44,541 bases of DNA. Origin: Methanomassiliicoccales archaeon. GTDB lineage: Archaea; Thermoplasmatota; Thermoplasmata; Methanomassiliicoccales; UBA472. The stretch is from assembly GCA_026394395.1 (NCBI GenBank), contig JAPKYK010000004.1, positions 1 through 44,541 of the forward strand, given 5' to 3'. This document shows positions 9,249-16,973 of the stretch, in pieces (the stretch's first letter is position 1; every line of letters starts with the position of its first letter). The notes under the pieces were generated by a model that was not told the DNA's origin, did no database searches, and worked only from the letters and a program-made list of their open reading frames with translations. Position numbers and translations under genes: made by a program.

Positions 9249-9521
9249 ATGCGGTCGGTTGAGAACGCGGGCTGGACGTTAATCGGGGCGGGGTTCGTAG
9301 CAATCATAGTTGATGCGTTCTACGACATATATGCTACTCTGGCGGTTGGTACGCTATGCATCATCATTTTGACCCTTTATATGCTATGGGAGGATTTCGA
9401 GGATGCGATTGCCGGTGGCCTTCTCGGTTTGATCCTATTTGCGGTGACTCTGATCCTAAGTCCTATCGTATGCATTGTTGCTGGTTTTCTTATTGTCGCT
9501 GCATTAAGGATGCTTAAATAG
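9249..9521 (+). CDS. Small three-to-four-pass membrane protein
   Basis: The 90-residue product is almost entirely hydrophobic, with helices at about residues 8-25, 29-46, 52-70 and 72-87. They are separated by short polar turns such as WEDFEDA. It is similar in style to small predicted membrane proteins common in archaeal mobile elements. A TATA-like TATTTTAATA lies about 25 nt upstream of the ATG, so the transcript is probably leaderless. No family is recognised and no partner is obvious. Confidence 0.55.
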   Translation: MRSVENAGWTLIGAGFVAIIVDAFYDIYATLAVGTLCIIILTLYMLWEDFEDAIAGGLLGLILFAVTLILSPIVCIVAGFLIVAALRMLK

Positions 9522-9599
9522 CGTATGATCCGCATTTTATACTGGAGCGCGCCTAAGCAGACAAATAAATGTTATTGAAGAACAAATGAACTGAAGGGC

Positions 9600-9623
9600 T
9601 GGTCGTCGGTTCAAATCCGACCG
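9600..9623 (+). repeat. tRNA-Met 3' fragment in inverted orientation (att-like)
   Basis: These 24 bases are identical to the variable-loop/T-arm part of the tRNA-Met gene at 21696-21719, but lie on the opposite strand. The T-stem GTCGG/CCGAC and loop TTCAAAT are intact. No acceptor or anticodon arm continues on either side, so it is not a functional tRNA. It is best read as an att remnant. Confidence 0.7.
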
Positions 9624-9666
9624 AGGTTGTTGTTATTTATGTAGCAATTTCATTTCAAATTCGTTA

Positions 9667-9677
9667 CTTATATAAAA
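9667..9677 (+). promoter_or_regulatory. TATA box of the DUF5343-HEPN operon
   Basis: CTTATATAAAA lies about 55 bp before the ATG at 9728 and would place transcription near 9695-9700. The following leader includes GGGGA as the ribosome-binding site. Confidence 0.5.
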
Positions 9678-9727
9678 AAAGGACTAGTTTTATTAATGAG
9701 AGAACATCTTTATTCTTGGGGAATAAA

Positions 9728-10420
9728 ATGGTTTCAGGATCGCTTTATACAACGGTTACGGGCAAGTTACCAACTGTATTCGATAAGATTGCTACCATGG
9801 GAATTCCTAAGACACCAGTGGATTCGAAATGGTTGGCATTGATAGGATTAACAACTTCAAATGATAGAACCCTCTTAAATGTCTTAAAGGGGTTAGGTTT
9901 TATCGGTGATGACGGAATACCTACGGAAAGATGGGTTAATTTTAGAGATGCAACAAAAAGAGCCTCAGTCATGGAGGAAGCAATAAAGGAAGCCTATTCG
10001 GATTTGTTTGAGGCTTATCCTGAAGCTCATAAACAGTCGGATGATGATTTAATAAATTTCTTTAAGAATCGTCAATCTTCAGATGGTTCAATGGGGGGAG
10101 TAGCTGAAAGAACTGCTACAACAACTCTTCAAACATTTAAAGCCCTTGGAAAAATGGCTGGTTTAATTTTTTCAGATAATGGTGCGAAGAAAACTCCTCA
10201 AGCAAAACAAACGCCAAGAAGATCAGCTTCAAAGGCGACTAGTTCTGAGTTCATAGTAAAAGAAGATGCTAAACCTATTGAAAAACTAGTTGAATTAAAA
10301 GTGCCAAGCTCACCTCAAGTCATCCTCAATGTCAACATTCAACTTGCAGTCCCTGAAACGACCGACGAGGATGTTTATGACAAGTTCTTCGCAGCCTTAA
10401 AGAAGCACTTGATGTCTTAA
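9728..10420 (+). CDS. DUF5343-like protein
   Basis: The product is 230 residues. The N-terminal region (LPTVFDKIATMGIPKTPVDS; LTTSNDRTLLNVLKGLGF; DDGIPTERWVNFRD) resembles DUF5343, a winged-helix-like domain of unknown function found in bacteria and archaea. A Lys/Pro/Ser-rich linker follows (about 150-185). A C-terminal segment (QVILNVNIQLAVPETTDEDVYDKFFAALKKHL) may form a small oligomerisation fold. ATG 9728 is preferred because GGGGA lies just upstream; a TTG at 9716 is the alternative. The HEPN gene starts about 50 bp downstream in the same direction, so the pair probably works together. The family assignment is from memory of the motif. Confidence 0.65.
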   Translation: MVSGSLYTTVTGKLPTVFDKIATMGIPKTPVDSKWLALIGLTTSNDRTLLNVLKGLGFIGDDGIPTERWVNFRDATKRASVMEEAIKEAYSDLFEAYPEAHKQSDDDLINFFKNRQSSDGSMGGVAERTATTTLQTFKALGKMAGLIFSDNGAKKTPQAKQTPRRSASKATSSEFIVKEDAKPIEKLVELKVPSSPQVILNVNIQLAVPETTDEDVYDKFFAALKKHLMS

Positions 10421-10472
10421 GGGTGATTTTATCACCGATTCCATTAGAGATGTTCGAGAGTACATTCGCAAG

Positions 10473-11000
10473 ATGGAGCATTTAAAAAAGGAGTCTGAAA
10501 AAGAATTTTCACGTATTGAAACCTCGAAATCCCGCATTATTAATTTAGATTCCACTAGGAAGAGGATCAACTCTTTATCAATTAGACAAAATAACAATTT
10601 TTTAGAGGCGTTGAGATGTATTGAATTTGGACTTTATAAATCAGCACATGTTATGGCATGGGCAGGATTTATTGACTATCTCGAACAGTTCATGTCACAA
10701 GATAATTTGAAAAAAATTAAGGAGGTAAAAAAAGATTTAGAAAAGTATTCAACTATAGAGGAAATTGCTGAAAACATAGTTGAATTCGAATTGATAGAGA
10801 TTGCATTTAAAATGAAATTATTAACGAAAAAGGAAAAGAAGACTTTGCAAGGATTGCTCTCCAAAAGAAATGAATGCGCACATCCTTGTGATTACAAACC
10901 TGATCTCAATGAAACCTTGGGGTATGTTTCTGAGTTGCTCAATCGAATTGAGACCTTATCTAAAAAAAATAAATATGATGTACTTTCAAATGAAGGATGA
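10473..11000 (+). CDS. HEPN-like protein with RNxxxH motif
   Basis: The 175-residue all-helical product contains KRNECAH at residues 131-137, the canonical HEPN RNase motif R-N-x3-H. It sits before the last helix (LNETLGYVSELLNRIETL), as in Abi- and RloC/RiboL-type HEPN domains. An earlier helix (HVMAWAGFIDYLEQF) supplies the aromatic core. The frame is open for about 20 codons upstream of ATG 10473 (including SIRDVREYIRK) without an ATG, GTG or TTG, so a non-canonical earlier start cannot be excluded. It follows the DUF5343 gene closely and is likely its effector partner. It would cleave RNA if active. Confidence 0.65.
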   Translation: MEHLKKESEKEFSRIETSKSRIINLDSTRKRINSLSIRQNNNFLEALRCIEFGLYKSAHVMAWAGFIDYLEQFMSQDNLKKIKEVKKDLEKYSTIEEIAENIVEFELIEIAFKMKLLTKKEKKTLQGLLSKRNECAHPCDYKPDLNETLGYVSELLNRIETLSKKNKYDVLSNEG

Positions 11001-11097
11001 CCGCATTTATTTATTACCCTGAGCTTGACAGTTGATCATCCGAAATTTCACTGGTTTTAGGATTTGACAGTTGGTCCATGAGGTCCCGAACCGCATC

Positions 11098-11123
11098 GAA
11101 AACACCCGAAATCGGGCGTTTTC
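11098..11123. terminator. Inverted repeat between convergent ORFs
   Basis: The arms GAAAAC-x-CCCGA and TCGGG-x-GTTTTC can form an 11-bp stem with one mismatch and a 2-nt centre. It lies beyond the HEPN gene and 3 bp after the stop of the minus-strand ORF ending at 11126. It could act as a bidirectional terminator or mark the end of an insertion. Confidence 0.35.
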
Positions 11124-11125
11124 CG

Positions 11126-11269
11126 CTACGTTTCGGAGATATATTCGGCTAAAATGGCCTTGTTTACCTCGTTGAAGTTCGAAAAGAACCGCTTCTTCAG
11201 CCCGTTGCCCACCGAAACTTTCGTTTGTGTCAAATTTTGCAACGAGACGATGATGAATTTCGTTGACAT
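11126..11269 (-). pseudogene. Unassigned ORF remnant
   Basis: A 47-codon frame (contains GNGLKKRFFSNFNEVNKAIL) runs on the minus strand. Another frame immediately upstream encodes MLNIVSECARFAVSAAKRFGQ and then stops, as if one reading frame had been shifted. GC content is higher than in the neighbouring element genes. It looks like the decayed end of an inserted gene, possibly a transposase, but no family motif was recognised. Confidence 0.25.
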
Positions 11270-11282
11270 GCGCTTCACTGGC

Positions 11283-11313
11283 CGAAGCGCTTCGCCGCGC
11301 TGACGGCGAAGCG
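11283..11313. repeat. Strong hairpin/palindrome cluster
   Basis: A 10-bp perfect inverted repeat, CGCTTCGCCG at 11288-11297 and CGGCGAAGCG at 11304-11313, encloses 6 nt. It overlaps a 12-bp perfect palindrome, CGAAGCGCTTCG, at 11283-11294. The three related arms could form alternative structures. Confidence 0.5.
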
Positions 11314-11552
11314 TGCACACTCCGAAACGATGTTCAGCATGATCGACATTTTGCTCGGTTATCGGCTAAGATGCCGGACAAAGGTAGGTCAAAGAAATGA
11401 GGTCCGCGCCAAGTTCTGACTGTTCAACTCGATCCAACTGGCCACGAGGAAGAAGTTCTGGTCAAACTAGTTTTGCAACAGGGCCTTTATATAATTAATC
11501 ATTGAAATTTTATTAACAGCAAAGGGATGAAATCGAGGAAAAAATTACTTCA

Positions 11553-11744
11553 TCAATCCCACATACTAGCTTCTTCGAATACCAAGGGAAAATGTTGACA
11601 TAGCGGGCAATGATGGCCGATGCTCTGACGGTCATCACAGAAGGTCAATCCGTTCTTCGATACTCTCTTCCATTTATACATCAACACCTTACCGCCGCAA
11701 TGCTCACAAATCTTAGTCTTCGGTATCGCATCCATCATTTCCAA
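11553..11744 (-). CDS. Zinc-ribbon protein, possibly extending upstream through an amber codon
   Basis: The frame from TTG 11744 encodes 63 residues with CEHC and HHCPLC zinc-ligand pairs, a probable small zinc-ribbon regulator. Upstream in the same frame are PSYCPICKT and then a TAG (11763-11765). Beyond it the frame is open to an ATG at 11837-11835. The additional CPIC pair lies outside any conventional start, which suggests either 5' truncation or amber read-through to a protein of about 93 residues. A TATA-like TTTAAA at 11847-11852 would start transcription near 11825, which argues against ATG 11837. No specific family is recognised. Confidence 0.4.
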   Translation of the reverse strand: MEMMDAIPKTKICEHCGGKVLMYKWKRVSKNGLTFCDDRQSIGHHCPLCQHFPLVFEEASMWD

Positions 11745-11852
11745 GGTCTTGCATATCGGGCAATAAGATGGCTAATAATCTTCCTGAGATCCTGTTTTGT
11801 TCTCTCTGAGTGAATGGAACCCGAAACCCACCCCCATCGTTCTGGATTTAAA

Positions 11853-11924
11853 AACCACATTCGCAGCGTGCGTCAATCAATACATCCATTGATTCATCAC
11901 CTGTAAGTTTTTTAGAATGTGGTT
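11853..11924. repeat. Nested inverted repeats (about 72 bp)
   Basis: The outer arms AACCACATTC (11853-11862) and GAATGTGGTT (11915-11924) are a perfect 10-bp inverted repeat. Inside, AATCAAT (11875-11881) and ATTGATT (11888-11894) form a second perfect stem. The unit lies in a gene-free stretch downstream of the R-M operon and upstream of the zinc-ribbon ORF. It could be a small structured RNA, a MITE-like element or an operator. The rest of 11925-12014 shows nothing further. Confidence 0.45.
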
Positions 11925-12014
11925 ATTAATATTTGTTATTTGCTTATAAAATTAGGCACTACAAATATCGCTGATGTGGAAGAAACAAAGATTTCGAAAT
12001 GAGAATGCCTGACT

Positions 12015-13229
12015 TTAAAAAAGTAAATGTTGTTTATCAACTTGTTTCTGGAGAACTTCTTTAACTAATATTTCCAATTCATCCAATTCTGATTCCATCT
12101 TTTCTCTAATTTTAGTTCTGACCCTACCCAATGCATTTGCATTCAGATAATCATCAAAATCTTTTAGCTCGCCCAAAATTATATCCCGATTAGCATCAGA
12201 AACGTCATGAGCTTTTTTACTAAGTGATGCAATCCTTTTTTGATCACCATCGTTCTTGTTAAATTTTGGAATATCGATTTCCAGTGGAATGGTATGAATA
12301 TCTCGTGGACCGAACAAGCCCTTACTTTGAAATGGCTTGATTATGTCATCAACAATTTTGGAGTTAAAAATACCTGATAGGTAATACGCCTCATCTTCTT
12401 CATTTGTCCAATACCCATAAAGTGTATTATCAACCACAATTCCGATTGTATCAATTCCCAAACGAGCGTCAATTTCATTTCTTTCTTTTTCGAGATCATA
12501 AACTGAAGATGCCAAGTGTGAACTACTCCGATTATAACAAACCACAAAATTCGTGTTAGCTTTTTGTTGTGTAAGACATCGGGAATAATCTAAGCGTTCA
12601 TATAGGGTCATTTTATCTGCTTTTTCTCCTCTTCCTTTTTTCCATGCATCTTCTCCGTTTTTTAACCATTCAGCCATTCCACGGTGTCCCAATGCTTCAA
12701 CCTGTTTTCGATCAAGTATTGTATAATTATTACCTTTAGGTCTTAGCGGAAGAACCACCAATCTTAATGGTAAATGGGTGAAAGATAACAGATCTGTGCC
12801 AATGGCACAGCCAAATAAATAATCGGATTCGACTTGACCCTTCAGATGAATCGTATCATATGGTTTTTTAGCCGATTCTTTTGCCTTATTCGATGTTTCA
12901 ACCGGTGGCTTCTTTTTATTAAATCCGAGTTTTATATTATGAATTACTTCTACAGACCAGATTGAGATAGGAGTAATAGTTGCTCCTTGCTTGAATTGAT
13001 TGAGATAGTAGCTTTTTCCCCCCCTCATTTTTTGATAATCAAAATTAATCTCCCCCTTTGTAACCCAGGCGGTCCTATTGCCTAAGTGAATTAATTCCAA
13101 TTCTCCGCTTGTTATTGAAAAAGAGCTTTTTTCAATTAGACTATTGACCTCATCATAATTCGAATTTTTCCCCTTTAATTTTCCACCCATTTTTTTGGAG
13201 ATTGTAGCCATATTTTTTTGTTTAACCAT
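12015..13229 (-). CDS. Type IIG R-M specificity (target-recognition) subunit
   Basis: The 404-residue product resembles the C-terminal target-recognition half of Eco57I-like type IIG enzymes. An N-terminal TRD-like region (HLGNRTAWV) is followed by the typical YYLSGIFNSKIVDDIIKPF and FGPRDIHTIPLEIDIPKFN. Helical spacer and coiled-coil segments come last. The start ATG overlaps the stop of the upstream methylase gene in TAATG. Such proteins normally form one chain with the methylase, so the system is either naturally split with coupled translation or a broken single gene. Its role would be to direct DNA recognition for both activities. Confidence 0.75.
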   Translation of the reverse strand: MVKQKNMATISKKMGGKLKGKNSNYDEVNSLIEKSSFSITSGELELIHLGNRTAWVTKGEINFDYQKMRGGKSYYLNQFKQGATITPISIWSVEVIHNIKLGFNKKKPPVETSNKAKESAKKPYDTIHLKGQVESDYLFGCAIGTDLLSFTHLPLRLVVLPLRPKGNNYTILDRKQVEALGHRGMAEWLKNGEDAWKKGRGEKADKMTLYERLDYSRCLTQQKANTNFVVCYNRSSSHLASSVYDLEKERNEIDARLGIDTIGIVVDNTLYGYWTNEEDEAYYLSGIFNSKIVDDIIKPFQSKGLFGPRDIHTIPLEIDIPKFNKNDGDQKRIASLSKKAHDVSDANRDIILGELKDFDDYLNANALGRVRTKIREKMESELDELEILVKEVLQKQVDKQHLLF

Positions 13230-15298
13230 TAGGAATCGCCTCGTCTCCCAATAATTACTGAGCTTGGGACCTTAAAAAGGGGAGTTACACCTGTAAGATC
13301 AATTACCTGTTCAAATCGAATTTTAGGAACAAATGAAGCACTTCTAAAAATTTTATGCTGGTCAGCATTGAATATTGAACCTGGCATTACGAAACCTATT
13401 TTTCCGGATGGTTTGAGAAATACATAGCTGCATCTAACATAAAAGAGGGTCGCTAATTCCATATGCGTCATTAATTTTGTATCAGTATTTATCAATAATT
13501 TATGGACATCAATAATTAATCTCTTTATTTTTAATTGATACCCAGTATCTTTAATATCACTGTATGTCAGCCAGGGTGGATTACCAACAATAATATCAAA
13601 TTTTCCAGACGTCGCTGGCTTATAGACATTTTTTATTATGTAACCATAAATCGTATCTTTATTCAGATTAATTAATTTTATTAAATTATTACACGTTTCC
13701 CACAATATATCCACGGTTTCTTGACCCAATGATGAAATTTTAGGATTTATTGTAAATAAGTAACTTGAAAACCATTCCTTATCGGTTGTGGTTTTTCCTG
13801 CAATTACCGATTTTGCATAGTCATTTAGTGCATCAATAACATCTTCGACAAGTCCACTAACGATAATAGACTCAGGAACAGCCAAAGATATACCGTCACT
13901 TGCAGGATATCGATATACAACAATCCTTTTTTCGATATCCATCGTTGCTTCAGGGAATACTATCGAATTGGCTAAGAAAATTGGTATTTTAATATCAGTT
14001 ACCCTTGATTCAAGTAATTTACCCAAGGCCATCAAATAGTTTGCCTTCGCAACCAACACTGCCAGTGGATGGATATCAAAACCTATTACAGTATCTAATA
14101 TTCGGTTTAATGTTTCAGCAGGTGATAAGGTTGATAGTTCTATTTTTTTCCTAATTAGAAAGGCTAAAAATGTACCCGAGCCGCACGACGGATCGAGTGA
14201 TCTACTATCAACCCCCACATTCATTTCTTCAACAACATATTCTGCAAGCCAATCAGGAGTATAATATTCTCCAAGGTCATGTCTTGACTCTGGGTCAACC
14301 AATTCCTGATACATTGCTTTTAACACATCCTCATTTAATAAGGTTAGATCATACCTTTCAAAACCTTCGATTATCTTCCAGGAGATTAGTTCTCCTTTTC
14401 TTTCTAACTCATTTCGAGAGAGCCATGAAAAGAAGTCCTCCTCAAGAAAATTTTTTATGCCGAGTTCTTTAAAGGCTGTTCCAGATAACACATCAGCAAT
14501 TTCCTCAGCAGAGGGTATTGCCCCTCCAGAATAATATGAATAGACCATAAATTTTGCAAAAGTAGCTATATAGGTATGTCTAAGGAACAAATCTTCAGAA
14601 TCAATACGCTCCCCATAAACAGCACTGAGATATCTCGACCATTCCTCAAAGATAGCACTTGAAAGTGGTTTAGCAACTTCCCATGCGATTTTCATATCAG
14701 CCATTGCTGAATTAAAAATGGGACTATCCTCGCCAAAATCATTCACGATTTCTTTTGATTTTGGTGGAATTCTATCTCTGTATAAAACATACCTATCTAA
14801 CCATCTAAATGCCAATTCACTATTTGAAGACTCAATATTAAGTCGATTTACTTCTTCTATTGAAATATCCAATGGGTTAACTGGACCTTCAGACGTTACG
14901 ACTGGACGATAGACCTTAAAGATTAAGCCATCTGTAGCCATTAATACATAATTCGTTCTGCTTCCATCTATTAACCACAGTCCGGCCAGATATTGCTTTA
15001 ACTGATCCTCTGCTTCTATTGTCTTAGTTGCATTCAGTGTCTCTTTAAACTCAATTATTACGTTACCCAACAACGCATCAATTCGGCCCCTTATTAGAAC
15101 ACTTCCAGATTTGATACTAACATATTTTTCAAGCTCTGGGATAAGTCTTTTTGGGTGGTCAATGTTGATGGTACTAAACGTTTTTCTAATCAAATAGATA
15201 AACGCCGAGGATTTACTTGCCTCGGAATTTGCAGCTTTTACTTCATCGATATAACTTGGAAGGGAATCGATGAACGATTGGATTGGATCATCTGGCAC
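13229..15298 (-). CDS. Type IIG restriction endonuclease/N6-adenine methyltransferase
   Basis: The product is 689 residues. The N-terminus has a PD-(D/E)xK-like nuclease region (GRIDALL...VIIEFKE, about residues 69-86). A helical linker leads to the methylase: HDLGEYYTPDWLAEYVV, motif I DPSCGSGTFLAF near residue 368, and motif IV NPPW near 571. This is the N6-adenine gamma-class order typical of type IIG/Eco57I enzymes. The recognition domain is in the next ORF, overlapped by TAATG. The GTG start at 15298 has AAAGGA upstream and a TATA-like TTTATAAATAC about 25-30 bp further. It should both methylate and cleave DNA, protecting the element against invading DNA. Confidence 0.85.
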   Translation of the reverse strand: MPDDPIQSFIDSLPSYIDEVKAANSEASKSSAFIYLIRKTFSTINIDHPKRLIPELEKYVSIKSGSVLIRGRIDALLGNVIIEFKETLNATKTIEAEDQLKQYLAGLWLIDGSRTNYVLMATDGLIFKVYRPVVTSEGPVNPLDISIEEVNRLNIESSNSELAFRWLDRYVLYRDRIPPKSKEIVNDFGEDSPIFNSAMADMKIAWEVAKPLSSAIFEEWSRYLSAVYGERIDSEDLFLRHTYIATFAKFMVYSYYSGGAIPSAEEIADVLSGTAFKELGIKNFLEEDFFSWLSRNELERKGELISWKIIEGFERYDLTLLNEDVLKAMYQELVDPESRHDLGEYYTPDWLAEYVVEEMNVGVDSRSLDPSCGSGTFLAFLIRKKIELSTLSPAETLNRILDTVIGFDIHPLAVLVAKANYLMALGKLLESRVTDIKIPIFLANSIVFPEATMDIEKRIVVYRYPASDGISLAVPESIIVSGLVEDVIDALNDYAKSVIAGKTTTDKEWFSSYLFTINPKISSLGQETVDILWETCNNLIKLINLNKDTIYGYIIKNVYKPATSGKFDIIVGNPPWLTYSDIKDTGYQLKIKRLIIDVHKLLINTDTKLMTHMELATLFYVRCSYVFLKPSGKIGFVMPGSIFNADQHKIFRSASFVPKIRFEQVIDLTGVTPLFKVPSSVIIGRRGDS

Positions 15299-15457
15299 GG
15301 TTCCTTTATTATTCTTATTTGTATTTATAAAATCTTGTAAAATATTGATAATTGAAAATTATCAAAAAGACACAACAACATCCATAGGGGGTAGGTACCC
15401 GGGGGTCCAATAGAAGAGTTCGAAGATCACGATACAAATAATCTCCCCTATCAAAAT

Positions 15458-15649
15458 TCATGACGTATAATTGGATATTCTACGGCAAAACTCCGGGGGT
15501 TTTTCATCTAAAAAGGCTGTTACTGAGGGCGATATCAAGACCTTCCGGGAAAGATGACATTGCCGAAGGTCCTGAGCTATGATGAGATAGACCGTCTTCT
15601 CCTCTCCTTCAATAATATTGAGGACCTTGCTGCCTGCCGAATCATGCAT
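15458..15649 (-). CDS. Possible 63-aa protein of unknown function
   Basis: The frame (contains KVLNIIEGEEKTVYLIIAQD) reads like a small alpha/beta domain, and coding-like sequence (TLENEWGI) continues a short way upstream of the ATG. It lies 68 bp downstream of the cas1 remnant on the same strand with no clear ribosome-binding site. It may be the end of a larger lost gene. Apart from this ORF, the gap 15299-15717 holds only the R-M promoter and GC-rich short palindromes near 15395-15405. Confidence 0.25.
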   Translation of the reverse strand: MHDSAGSKVLNIIEGEEKTVYLIIAQDLRQCHLSRKVLISPSVTAFLDEKPPEFCRRISNYTS

Positions 15650-15717
15650 TATTCCCCATTCATTTTCCAGAGTGTTATATGTATAAGAAACCCCCTAATA
15701 AATTAATAAAATAATAC

Positions 15718-16572
15718 TCACCCCTCATGCCAGGCCATCGGCCTTTCCTTTACCTTCCCATACACCTGGAACGGCTCATCCTTATTCGCATTTTGTTTTA
15801 GGTAAAATAAAGAGCCTTTACTGAAACCCATTTTTTTCCATTCATAATACGAAGCGGTGAGGATCTTTTCCCTGAGTAATGCAGAATCGTTTCTATCCAG
15901 GTGAGGGGTCGGATCTGAGAGGTCTAGTGTTTTTCTCTTACCCAGTATGTAATCAGCCAGTTCTCCAGTCTTTTGAGGGATAATATAACCCCATTCCCAG
16001 GATTTCTTCTTGAACTCCACTTTGGATGAGAACTAACCGTTCACTTCCTCGATAAGTATCCTTACACTAACTGGCCTTAATCGAATGTTGTAATTCTCGG
16101 TGCGTATGAAATCTGACTTATCGAAAACCTTATTTTCCAAAGAACTTATCACCGCAATATCGACAAGCCATCGATATAGCTCTTGCAGATCATAGACCAA
16201 AGAAGCTTTTCCGTTAGCCATCTCGTGGTTGAATCCAACGTATGAATCCAACCCATTGGCATTGATAGCTCTCCAGCATTGCGCTTCGAGCATGGTATAA
16301 CCGTAATTGAAAAGGGCGTTGATCGGATCAACCGCCCCGTATGGCCTTCCGGTATTCCCCATCAGCCTACCTTCGAACTCGAACTTATCATCGAAGGTGG
16401 ATGAAACGATCTCCCAGTAAGCGTTGGCCACATTGCCTTCAACCAATCTTACATCAGCCGTGGTCTTGGTCTTCGGCAACTTGAGCTTGACCTCATCGAT
16501 TTTATTCGAATGTCCGGTCGGCCCCATTTTCACCATCGTCGAATTCTTAACCGCTCCCCTCGCTGACATCAT
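15718..16572 (-). pseudogene. cas1: cas1, N-terminally truncated, with in-frame TAG
   Basis: The frame from ATG 16572 encodes 284 positions of a Cas1 integrase. VEGNVANAYW supplies Glu45, VGFNHEMANGKASLVYDLQE supplies His116 and Asp128/Glu131, and DPINALFNYGY is the conserved helix. Codon 180 is TAG (16033-16035). The same frame continues with FSSKVEFKKKSWEW, GELADYILGKRKTLDLSDP, GFSKGSLFYLKQNA and FQVYGKVKERP, a complete Cas1 C-terminus. The N-terminal beta-domain, roughly 100 residues, is missing. The start overlaps the stop of the zinc-ribbon gene in ATGA. No cas2, other cas gene or CRISPR array is nearby. It is either a relic or a repurposed protein read through amber. Confidence 0.85.
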
Positions 16573-16973
16573 AATTTGCTCCCACATCCCTCGCAATGGA
16601 CCGAATCGGGAAGTGCTTCTCGACCGCAGGCGGAGCAGCGAGCGCTTCCGGACGTCGGAGCGACGAGTACCGCTCCCGCACCGTCCTGCCAGTTCATGAT
16701 GCCGAGATGGATTATGCAGTATCGTACGCTGAATCTCCGTTTCTTGCACCGGGGGCAGCGCTCCCCCCGGCCCCGCAACGCCCAATAGGCTATGCCGCCG
16801 AAGAAGGTAAGTGCCGAAAGCCAGAATTGTATGCCCAACGAGCCGTGATAGCCCTCGACGAAGACGTGACCGCAGCTCTGACAGGTCTTGACATTGACCG
16901 GGATGGTTCCATTCCCTTCGGATCGCATATTATCATACGATCTGGATGAGGCCGTGTTTCCCTTCGTCCTCAT
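16569..16973 (-). CDS. Zinc-ribbon membrane protein (third of three)
   Basis: The 134-residue product has a CQSCGH...CPRCKKRR zinc-ribbon pair flanking a hydrophobic segment (FWLSALTFFGGIAYWAL). It ends in a second ribbon, CSACGREALPDSVHCEGCG. ATG 16973 overlaps the stop of the previous gene in ATGA, and its own stop overlaps the cas1 remnant start the same way. The C-terminal ribbon is shared with both upstream genes, which marks the three as a paralogous set. Such ribbon-tagged small membrane proteins are common in Thermoplasmata-type archaea; function is unknown. Composition is host-like. Confidence 0.7.
   Translation of the reverse strand: MRTKGNTASSRSYDNMRSEGNGTIPVNVKTCQSCGHVFVEGYHGSLGIQFWLSALTFFGGIAYWALRGRGERCPRCKKRRFSVRYCIIHLGIMNWQDGAGAVLVAPTSGSARCSACGREALPDSVHCEGCGSKL

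Noticed and set aside
9598-9630. Functional tRNA gene
   Set aside because: Only the T-arm region is present; no acceptor, D or anticodon arm can be folded from the flanking sequence.
15299-16572. CRISPR array expected near cas1
   Set aside because: No series of regularly spaced identical repeats is present here or elsewhere in the window; only isolated short palindromes were found.
15718-16572. Casposon (Cas1 plus family B polymerase with terminal inverted repeats)
   Set aside because: No polymerase B gene or terminal inverted repeats are seen. Cas1 is truncated and its C-terminus matches CRISPR-type Cas1, and the element boundary is a tRNA direct repeat.
16573-16785. N-terminal extension of the cas1 frame upstream of 16572
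   Set aside because: The extended frame is Arg/Ser-rich and antisense-like, overlaps the zinc-ribbon gene in another frame, and shows no Cas1 N-terminal domain.
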